The notes below the pieces were generated by a model. It was not told the origin of the DNA. It saw only the letters and a program-made list of their open reading frames with translations, and made no database searches. Of a DNA stretch of 5,581 bases, positions 1-5,581 are shown piece by piece. The stretch is from the NCBI GenBank assembly GCA_964349045.1, contig CAYGFI010000247.1, positions 1-5,581 of the forward strand, in the 5' to 3' direction. The translations under genes and the position numbers were made by a program. The stretch's first letter is position 1, and every line of letters begins with the position of its first letter. This DNA comes from JACJXF01 sp964349045. Lineage in GTDB: Bacteria; Bacteroidota; Bacteroidia; Bacteroidales; GCA-2748055.

Positions 1-55
1 TAATTTACAATTAAGAAAAACAAACCAGTGGTATTAAGAACGGGTAGTACTTTAA

Positions 56-850
56 ATAATTGATACTAATTATTTACAGGCAATTGGAAACGTAGCTTTT
101 CAACCAAAAAGTATTCATGTTCGCTATGGTTTTACTGAATACGGAGTTGGTCAGGTTAGGGAATATAAATTTTTTGATGTCGATGAAAGGGTTGGCTTTC
201 TTGCTAAATTTCCCTTGGAGGCTATAAAACAAATAATATCAACTGCTATATTGGAAAATTGGACTATTGACTATCGTATTTTTAAATCAATTGAAGATGC
301 TGAATTAACAATGGTTGAAAGGCTGGATATGTCTAACCTTTACATGTATAATATAATAGACTCCCCTTTGGCAAAAGGACCAATCGGTGACAATTGCTTT
401 TACCAGCTTTCTGTTGGAGCCGTTGAATTCATCAGAAATAATGCATTTGTATCAATTACTCCGGATATCAACAATTCGTCTTATGATGCCACAACCACTG
501 AATGGCTGGCAAGAAAAGTTGATTCCTTAATTGTTGCAAGTGAAAAGGTCGATAATATAAGTAAAATACCAGCTCCAGAAATTGCATCCGTTCAGATTAT
601 TTCTGAATTACCTGAAAATTGGAATAAGACTGTTAATGTAATAGTCAATGCAACAGATCAAGGTTCTCAACATTTAAAATACCGGCAATATGCTTCAGGG
701 TTGGGAGTTGTTTCGGAATCGGGAAATATGATATTATCATTTAATAAATATGCTGATTCTACTGATAATCCCGGTTTGGCTAAAGTCAGGATTTGGGTCT
801 GGAACGAAGATTTTATAACATCCTCAATTCAAAAAGAAATCCCTTTTTAA
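56..850 (+). pseudogene. N-terminal part of a frameshifted T9SS-secreted protein, family not recognised
   Basis: The frame is open from just after the stop at 53-55 to the TAA at 848-850, but holds no ATG near its start. The first usual start codon is a TTG at 215, yet the preceding codons (about 56-214) also read as ordinary protein (for example FQPKSIHVRYGF), so the gene is probably broken or mis-sequenced at its 5' end. Numbering from the TTG, residues 55-110 show a pattern GxIGD...FIRNNAFVSI followed by an amphipathic helix (WLARKVDSLI). Residues 119-205 look like a beta-sandwich of the Ig/PKD kind (PAPEI...VIVNATD...VRIWVWNED). This is pattern reading and not a family assignment. The next 108 codons lie in the adjacent frame and carry the secretion tail. 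Adding one T to the run at 844-848 would join the two parts into about 373 residues. No signal peptide is visible, as expected if the true N-terminus is missing. Function unknown; probably exported or surface-bound. Confidence 0.6.
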
Positions 851-1176
851 TTACCTCCGCGGCTTATAGTCAATGCCAGGCTTCGGAGGATTTATCAGAG
901 GCATTTTTTCTAAATCAGAATTATCCTAATCCATTTCAAACTTCAACAACAATAATATTTGTTCTAAAAAAATCTCTTGAAATAGATTTGAAAATATACG
1001 ATTTATCCGGAATGGAAATTAAAACGATAGTAAGCGGATATCAATCTGCAGGAACCTATCGGGTTACTTGGAATGGCAGAGACAATTTTGAACAACCTGT
1101 GCATAATGGAATATATTTCTGCCAAATCAGATCTGGTCATTCATTAAAAACCTTAAAATTATTCTTAGTACAATAA
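850..1176 (+). pseudogene. C-terminal part of the same protein: T9SS type A (Por) sorting domain
   Basis: The frame ending at the TAA at 1174-1176 encodes a textbook type A sorting domain of the type IX secretion system. It has LNQNYPNPFQTSTTIIF at about 910-960, then a beta-rich part with IYDLSG, SAGTYRVTWNGRD and NGIYF, ending in LKTLKLFLVQ. In this family the domain directs a Sec-exported protein through the outer membrane, where the tail is normally cut off and the protein released or attached to the surface. The tail frame is one step away from the upstream frame that stops at 850. Joining at the T run gives the continuous reading EIPFLITSAAYSQCQ, with no residue obviously missing. I see no convincing start codon or leader of its own (the only candidate is a TTG at 793 inside the upstream frame), so it is the detached end of one gene and not a separate gene. 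The domain call is firm; whether the gene is truly dead is not. Confidence 0.8.
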
Positions 1177-1193
1177 TTTGGATCAAAATCACA

Positions 1194-1237
1194 AATTTTG
1201 AAATTACATCGACATAATTTTGAAATTGCATAACAGA
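1194..1237. repeat. Two-copy imperfect 22-bp tandem repeat in convergent intergenic gap
   Basis: AATTTTGAAATTACAT (1194-1209) recurs as AATTTTGAAATTGCAT (1216-1231), with start-to-start spacing of 22 bp and one mismatch in 16. The last six bases of each unit differ. The first copy also shares its left half with a weak 6-bp inverted repeat, CAAAAT/ATTTTG (1184-1189 and 1195-1200). The gap lies between the end of the secreted-protein remnant and the end of dnaE, which run toward each other. A role in ending transcription is possible, but the stems are too AT-rich and short to call a terminator. Confidence 0.4.
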
Positions 1238-1267
1238 ATAATGCCAATAAACATTCTTGAAGGCAGG

Positions 1268-4204
1268 TCAATACCTCGTATCCCCCATAACCCCCAGCTT
1301 CGCCATCTTCTCCACCTCGATACTCGGAAACCCAAACTCTTCAACCACCTTGCCCAGGATCAGATAAACCCCGTAACCTTTGTAGGGATATTTCTTCAGC
1401 GTAACCGGGAAATTCACCACATCAAAAAACTCCCCTTCGGCATCCACGAAAGCGCCGAAGTGCATCCATTCTTTTTTTATGGTAATTACATTCTTCAGTG
1501 AAGTAAGGTCACCAACCATCCTTACCTTTTTTCCCAGGTTTTTCATCATATCCCTGGCCATAATTTCTCCCCTGAATTTCGTCTGCAGCAGATCGAAACG
1601 GCTCATGGTTACAGGGAAACCCAGCAGATCGATCTCGTCATAGGCATCTTCCAGCCGGCTCTGCTCAAGGTCGGGGAGGACGAACTTCTTGGGTTTAGAC
1701 TCAAACAAAGATTTTCCGGGTTCGGTTTTTTTGCTTTCTCCCAGCAGCATGTGTGCCTCCCACAGGAGTTGCTTTTTTGTTTTCCCGGTAAACCGGAACG
1801 CGTCAATACGGATCAGGATAACCATCTGCTCTTTGCCAATTCTCACCCTCCGCGCAAAATCTTCGATATCCAGGTAGGGTCCGTTCCTGTCTCTCTCTTC
1901 AAGTATAGCCTGCACCAGCTTGTCTTCCAGATTCTGCACATGAACAAAACCCAGGATTATATCATTTCCCCGGATACAGGTAAATTGCTCACCGGTATTT
2001 ATACAGGGGAGGAGAATATTGGCTCCGCATCGCCTGGCCTCATTCACGTAAACCCAGCTTCGGTAAAATCCCCCGAAATTATTGATCACAGCCACCATAA
2101 ACTCCTGCGGGAAATGGGCCTTTAAATACAAACTCTGGAAGCTCTCCACAGCGTACGACGCGGAATGTGCCTTCGAAAACGAATAACCGGCAAAGGAGCT
2201 GATCTGCCTCCATACTTCATTGGTAATCTCGTCGGGATATCCCTTTTGCCTGCAGTTATCATGGAAGCGCAGCGTGATCCTCTCAAATTCCTTCTTTGAA
2301 CGGAACTTCCCGCTCATGGCCCGGCGCAGCACATCGGCATCCGCGAGATCCAATCCCGCGAAATGATGACAAACCTTGATCACATCCTCCTGGTACACCA
2401 TCACCCCATAAGTTTCCTGCAATTGCTCTTTCATCACGGGATGTAAATATTCGAAACCTCCGGGATTATGGAATCTTTTAATGTACTCTTTCATCATCCC
2501 CGAACGCGCCACACCCGGACGAATAATCGAACTGGCTGCCACCAGGCTGATATAATTGTTACAGCGAAGCTTTTTCAACAGGCCGCGCATGGCGGGACTC
2601 TCGATATAAAAACATCCGTTCGTCTCACCATCCTCCAGTTGCCGGAGCACCTGCGGATCGGTCTTGAAATCACTGACCTTATGTGCATCCACATCGATTC
2701 CGCGGTTACGGGCAATGATCTCAACCGCATCGCGTATATGCCCGATCCCACGCTGACTGAGTATATCCAGCTTCTCAAAACCTATCTCTTCCGCTACGTA
2801 CATGTCCCACTGCGTGGTGGGCAATCCTTTAGGGGGCATGTCGAGTGCGGTGTACAGGGTTATCGGCTCTTCCGATATCAAAACACCCCCGGCATGAATG
2901 CTGCGCATATTCGGGAAATCGGCAATCATACTGCCAACGCGAAATATCTGCTCCGTGATCTGGTTCTGGTTCATAGGATGGGAGGGTTCGTCAACCAGCC
3001 TGTCAATCTCTTCTTTGGGTAAGCCATAAACCTTTCCCAACTCCCTGAAAATCGATCTCCCCCGGAATGTAGATATAGTACCGATAAGGGCAGTGTGCTT
3101 TTTCCCATAACGCTTAAAAACGTAATCGATTACATCGTCGCGCTCTTTCCATGAATAGTCGATGTCGAAATCCGGCGGACTCGTACGCTTCGGGTTAATA
3201 AAACGTTCGAAATACAGGTCGAGTTCTATAGGATCGACATTGGTGATTTTCAGGCAATACGCCACAACCGAATTGGCGCCGCTTCCCCGGCCCACGTGGT
3301 AATAACCCCGGCTCATGGAATACCGGATCATATCCCAGGTGATCAGGAAATACGACGAAAAACCCAGCCTGTCGATGATCTCCAGTTCATGTTCCACACG
3401 CTTCAGCGCCTCTTTGTTACGCTTGCCATAACGGTATTCCATTCCTTCCATCGCAAGTTTCTCCAGAAGTATCTTATCATCATAGCGACTGGTGGTAAAG
3501 CATTGTTTGTTTTTAACAGAATTGAAATCAAACGAGATACGGCAATCTGCAATGAGATTCTCCGTATTTCTTATAATTCCAGGGTAATCTTCATATGCAA
3601 TCAGCAGCAGGTCAACCGGTACCATGATCTCCCGTTCCGAAGCCAGGTTCACCGGTTCCAGCTTGTTTAGCAGGGTGTTGTGCTCTATGGCCCGCAGGTG
3701 GCGGTGAATTTCAAACTCATCCCTGTGGGAGAAACTTACCGGGTGCCATATAATAAGCTTATGCTGGGCATTGCGAAGGGGAGAGGAATGTAGTCTTTTA
3801 ATATCCGATGCTTTTACACCTATCAGCTCATTCTCATGAAGGTTTTCCGGCCTGTTCTCCCACGAATAAACAAACCATACATCATCAAGCTTTGGCGCCC
3901 TCACCGGCAGGTCTTCTTTTTTTTCATTACAGAGGGATAAAAATTCGTTCAAAGCCTGGAACCCCTGGTTGTTTCGTGCCAGACCGGTGTACAAATACCT
4001 GTCGCCATCACGGAACTCAATTCCCGCTATGGGATAAATACCGTTTTCCAGGCATATCTTCACGAAATCCATCATTCCCATGGTATTGTTGATATCCGTC
4101 AATGCCATGGCCCTGACCCCGTTTTTCAGAGCCTGCTCAATGAGCTTCTCCAGGTCCATGGTGCCATATCTTAAACTATAATATGAATGATTGTTCAGGT
4201 ACAT
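1268..4204 (-). CDS. dnaE: Error-prone DNA polymerase III alpha subunit (DnaE2/ImuC-like, C-family)
   Basis: A C-family replicative-type DNA polymerase of 978 residues that adds dNTPs to a primer. Order of parts: a PHP domain at the N-terminus (residues 1 to about 220); GRGSGAN at 305-311; the catalytic aspartates in PDFDIDY (D347, D349) and FEKLDIL (D480); YQEDVIKV and DADVLRRAMSGK at 604-633; FAGYSFSKAHSASYA at 671-685; a helix-hairpin-helix region near 750-790; and an OB fold at about 893-967. The PHP metal ligands are degenerate: the HxHxH start is YLNNH, and LTDH is LTDI (I38), so metal-dependent proofreading by PHP is unlikely. The protein ends just after the OB fold, without the tau-binding end of the main DnaE (about 1,100 residues or more), which fits a lesion-bypass paralogue. 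The ATG at 4204 starts the conserved N-terminus and is preceded by the A/T-rich TTTATTACATC, without a Shine-Dalgarno. It lies 69 bp behind dinB and is probably co-transcribed with it. Whether it is SOS-induced cannot be seen here. Confidence 0.93.
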   Translation of the reverse strand: MYLNNHSYYSLRYGTMDLEKLIEQALKNGVRAMALTDINNTMGMMDFVKICLENGIYPIAGIEFRDGDRYLYTGLARNNQGFQALNEFLSLCNEKKEDLPVRAPKLDDVWFVYSWENRPENLHENELIGVKASDIKRLHSSPLRNAQHKLIIWHPVSFSHRDEFEIHRHLRAIEHNTLLNKLEPVNLASEREIMVPVDLLLIAYEDYPGIIRNTENLIADCRISFDFNSVKNKQCFTTSRYDDKILLEKLAMEGMEYRYGKRNKEALKRVEHELEIIDRLGFSSYFLITWDMIRYSMSRGYYHVGRGSGANSVVAYCLKITNVDPIELDLYFERFINPKRTSPPDFDIDYSWKERDDVIDYVFKRYGKKHTALIGTISTFRGRSIFRELGKVYGLPKEEIDRLVDEPSHPMNQNQITEQIFRVGSMIADFPNMRSIHAGGVLISEEPITLYTALDMPPKGLPTTQWDMYVAEEIGFEKLDILSQRGIGHIRDAVEIIARNRGIDVDAHKVSDFKTDPQVLRQLEDGETNGCFYIESPAMRGLLKKLRCNNYISLVAASSIIRPGVARSGMMKEYIKRFHNPGGFEYLHPVMKEQLQETYGVMVYQEDVIKVCHHFAGLDLADADVLRRAMSGKFRSKKEFERITLRFHDNCRQKGYPDEITNEVWRQISSFAGYSFSKAHSASYAVESFQSLYLKAHFPQEFMVAVINNFGGFYRSWVYVNEARRCGANILLPCINTGEQFTCIRGNDIILGFVHVQNLEDKLVQAILEERDRNGPYLDIEDFARRVRIGKEQMVILIRIDAFRFTGKTKKQLLWEAHMLLGESKKTEPGKSLFESKPKKFVLPDLEQSRLEDAYDEIDLLGFPVTMSRFDLLQTKFRGEIMARDMMKNLGKKVRMVGDLTSLKNVITIKKEWMHFGAFVDAEGEFFDVVNFPVTLKKYPYKGYGVYLILGKVVEEFGFPSIEVEKMAKLGVMGDTRY

Positions 4205-4213
4205 GATGTAATA

Positions 4214-4311
4214 AATTTAGAATTCAGAATTTAGAATTTAGAATTGATTTTTCTTAATTCTAAATTCTACCTTCTAAATTCTACCTTCTAAATTCTGAAT
4301 TCTACCTTCTT
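4214..4311. repeat. Block of 7-bp tandem repeats between and inside dinB and dnaE
   Basis: Heptads run in phase in two sub-blocks. On the plus strand, AATTTAG, AATTCAG, AATTTAG, AATTTAG and AATT occupy 4214-4245. After ten bases, AATTCTA, AATTCTA, CCTTCTA, AATTCTA, CCTTCTA, AATTCTG, AATTCTA and CCTTCTT occupy 4256-4311. The two sub-blocks are inverted relative to each other. The 19-mer AATTCTACCTTCTAAATTC occurs at 4263-4281 and again at 4277-4295, and its reverse complement occurs upstream of dinB at 5457-5475. The right part overlaps the dinB 3' end and encodes its final residues (GRIQNLEGRI). The look is that of a short tandemly repeated repeat family scattered between genes. Confidence 0.8.
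4232..4269 (-). other. Perfect 14-bp hairpin in the dinB-dnaE intergenic gap
   Basis: TAGAATTTAGAATT (4232-4245) is the exact reverse complement of AATTCTAAATTCTA (4256-4269), with ten bases between, GATTTTTCTT. One more A-T pair and a G-T wobble could extend the stem inward. It arises where the heptad sub-blocks turn around. In the dinB-dnaE transcript it would sit after the dinB stop and 27 bases before the dnaE start. The stem is almost all A/U with no following U run, so it does not look like an intrinsic terminator. It could affect processing or translation of the downstream gene, which is inference. Confidence 0.55.
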
Positions 4312-5452
4312 CCTTCATCCCCACCGCCCTTCCTACCGCATCCTTCCCATAACGGTTCCTCATCTTATCCACCGCCAGGTACAAATTCACCATCTCCGGC
4401 GTATCCTCGAACATATTGAGTTGCTGCGTTCCCTGTACCAGGTGACTGAACCTCACACCAATCAGCCGTATCAGCATGCGCCGCTGGTAAATCTTCTCAA
4501 AAAGCTCTTTGGCCATCGGGATAAGCACATGATCAAAAGAGGTGTACGGTATCCGTTTCTGCAGGGTGTGGGTATCAAAGTTCGAATAGCGTATCTTTAC
4601 CGTGATGCAGGAGGTGAGCCGCTGTTTGCTTCGTAGCTCATAACATAATTTCTCAACCATCACAGCCAGCAACTCCCGCATACGTGTCACATTTGTGCTG
4701 TCTTTCTCAAACGTGCGCTCGGCGCTGATCGATTTCCGTTCCGAATATTGCACCACGGGAGTATGGTCAATACCATTGGCTTTTTTCCATATCTCAATGC
4801 CGTTTTTACCCAGAACTTTCTCCATCATCTCTTGCGGAATTTCACTCAGGGTGCCGATGGTGACGATACCCATCGACCGCAGCAGATGATAGGTTTGTTG
4901 TCCCACCATCGGGATCTTACGGATCGACAAAGGGGAGAGGAAAGGTTTTATTAACTGACTTCCGACCTCTCTTTCCCCGTTAGGCTTTGCCTCCCCCGTG
5001 GCAATTTTTGAAACCGTTTTGTTTACCGAGAGTCCGCAGGAAATAGGAAGCCCCGTTTCACGGATAATCCTCTGCCTGAGTTCATGCGTCCATTTATACG
5101 AGCCAAAAAACCGGTCCATGCCCGTGATGTCGATGTAATGCTCATCGATCGAAGCTTTCTCATAAACCGGTGCATTCTCAGCTATAATATCGGTAACCAT
5201 ACCCGAATACTTGCTGTAAAGTTCCATGTCGCCCCGGATAACCACAGCCTCACTGCAAAGACTCCGCGCCAGCTTCATGGGCATGGCCGAGTGAACCCCG
5301 AACGAACGAGCTTCGTAGCTGCAACTCGCCACCACTCCACGGTCGGAACCACCCCCGATAATCACCGGAATCCCCTTCAGCTTGCTGTTCTGCAGCCTCT
5401 CCACCGACACGAAAAATGTGTCGAGATCCATGTGTACGATGTTACGGTCCAT
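4274..5452 (-). CDS. dinB: DNA polymerase IV (DinB, Y-family translesion polymerase)
   Basis: A Y-family polymerase that copies past damaged template bases at low fidelity. With the start at 5452 it has 392 residues. Palm and fingers come first: HMDLDTFF (catalytic D9, steric-gate F14), YEARSFGVHSAMP, and SIDE (D103, E104), the same numbering as the acidic pair of E. coli DinB, so the enzyme should be active. The thumb carries a helix-hairpin-helix (about 174-205, IRKIPMVGQQT). The little finger begins near SISAERTFEKD (241-251). QLNMF (344-348) fits the sliding-clamp motif, followed by an AVDKMRNRYGKDAVGRA tail like that of UmuC/ImuB-type proteins. An upstream in-frame ATG at 5515 would add 21 residues, but these are largely repeat-encoded (ILNSEFYLLNSK), and MDRNIVHMDLD matches where the family begins, with AAAA just before the ATG. 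The last ten residues are also repeat-derived. dnaE follows on the same strand. No LexA-type box is recognisable upstream. ImuB is less likely, since ImuB normally lacks these acidic residues. Confidence 0.95.
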   Translation of the reverse strand: MDRNIVHMDLDTFFVSVERLQNSKLKGIPVIIGGGSDRGVVASCSYEARSFGVHSAMPMKLARSLCSEAVVIRGDMELYSKYSGMVTDIIAENAPVYEKASIDEHYIDITGMDRFFGSYKWTHELRQRIIRETGLPISCGLSVNKTVSKIATGEAKPNGEREVGSQLIKPFLSPLSIRKIPMVGQQTYHLLRSMGIVTIGTLSEIPQEMMEKVLGKNGIEIWKKANGIDHTPVVQYSERKSISAERTFEKDSTNVTRMRELLAVMVEKLCYELRSKQRLTSCITVKIRYSNFDTHTLQKRIPYTSFDHVLIPMAKELFEKIYQRRMLIRLIGVRFSHLVQGTQQLNMFEDTPEMVNLYLAVDKMRNRYGKDAVGRAVGMKEEGRIQNLEGRI

Positions 5453-5456
5453 TTTT

Positions 5457-5528
5457 GAATTTAGAAGGTAGAATTCGGAATTCAGAATTGGTTCCTGGTA
5501 GCTTCCGGGTTCCATCTTCCGAATTCTG
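5457..5528. repeat. Upstream block of the same 7-bp repeat, inverted relative to the downstream block
   Basis: On the plus strand, AATTTAG, AAGGTAG, AATTCGG, AATTCAG and AATTGG follow one another in phase at 5458-5491. A further, oppositely oriented AATTCTG lies at 5522-5528. GAATTTAGAAGGTAGAATT (5457-5475) is the exact reverse complement of the 19-mer present twice behind dinB. TCAGAATT (5482-5489) and AATTCTGA (5522-5529) form an 8-bp inverted pair around a more GC-rich 32-base spacer. The block lies in the 5' leader of dinB, directly before its start codon, and is read through by the in-frame upstream extension. Confidence 0.7.
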
Positions 5529-5581
5529 ATCTTTTAAGAATTTATAAAAAAATTTGCTTTTTAGTTTTTCTTGTTATAAAT

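Noticed and set aside
830..850. Programmed ribosomal frameshift joining the secreted protein to its tail
   Set aside because: There is no clear X XXY YYZ heptamer in frame with a downstream structure; a one-base loss in the T run is simpler.
1177..1267. Intrinsic terminator between the converging genes
   Set aside because: Only a 6-bp A/T stem (1184-1200) and a 4-bp TGCC/GGCA pairing with a 16-base loop (1242-1265) are found; neither has a GC-rich stem with a T run.
1703..1717. Clamp-binding motif GKSLF (residues 830-834) in the DnaE2-like protein
   Set aside because: It sits roughly where the alpha subunit's clamp motif is expected, but lacks the leading Q and the spacing is uncertain, so it is not listed as a feature.
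1220..4092. Several open stretches on the plus strand opposite dnaE, up to about 180 codons (for example 2468-3022), and short minus-strand stretches in other frames
   Set aside because: They overlap a well-supported polymerase gene, show low-complexity His/Pro/Thr-rich translations typical of antisense frames, and have no recognisable domain.
4214..4311. Possible CRISPR array
   Set aside because: Units are 7 bp, contiguous and without unique spacers, and no cas gene is present.
4421..5458. Plus-strand open stretches opposite dinB
   Set aside because: They are antisense shadows of a gene whose catalytic and clamp motifs are all in place.
5530..5581. dinB promoter with the Bacteroidota TTTG / TAnnTTTG elements, or a LexA-type operator
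   Set aside because: The stretch is AT-rich, but no convincing spaced pair or palindromic operator is present on the minus strand; the plus-strand AAAATTTG at 5549-5556 is one base off the -7 element and lacks a -33 partner.

Overview
The window looks like a chromosomal piece of a member of the Bacteroidota. Three things point there. A C-terminal secretion signal of the type IX secretion system (T9SS) lies at the left end. The start codons have A/T-rich leaders instead of a Shine-Dalgarno sequence. The alpha subunit of the polymerase is of the short kind with a degenerate PHP domain that I associate with this phylum. No rRNA, tRNA, CRISPR array, transposase or phage gene is visible.

Layout: (1) Positions 1-1176, plus strand, are visibly AT-rich. 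They hold the remains of one secreted protein: an N-terminal part open from about 56 to 850, and a C-terminal part to 1176 carrying the T9SS sorting domain in another frame. One base missing in a run of T near 844-848 explains the break, and no ATG opens the 5' end, so I treat it as a pseudogene, or a sequencing-error gene at best. (2) Positions 1177-1267 form a short convergent intergenic gap with a small imperfect 22-bp tandem repeat. (3) Positions 1268-5452, minus strand, hold a two-gene translesion-synthesis unit of more balanced base composition. dinB (Y-family DNA polymerase IV) comes first and is followed after 69 bp by a 978-residue DnaE2/ImuC-like C-family polymerase. (4) Blocks of a 7-bp repeat (AATTYAG / AATTCTA / CCTTCTA) lie on both sides of dinB, in opposite orientation. 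They fill the dinB-dnaE gap, encode the last residues of DinB, and make up most of the false N-terminal extension in front of the true dinB start. (5) Positions 5530-5581 are an AT-rich upstream leader with no gene.

Working model: DinB would insert opposite or near lesions and the DnaE2-like enzyme would extend. This parallels the ImuA-ImuB-DnaE2 mutasome, except that here the Y-family partner keeps its catalytic residues and no ImuA is in view. DinB has a visible clamp-binding motif (QLNMF), so the sliding clamp is the likely meeting point. The genes themselves belong to known families. The less ordinary parts are the inverted heptad repeats that bracket and reach into dinB, and the long perfect hairpin between the two polymerase genes.
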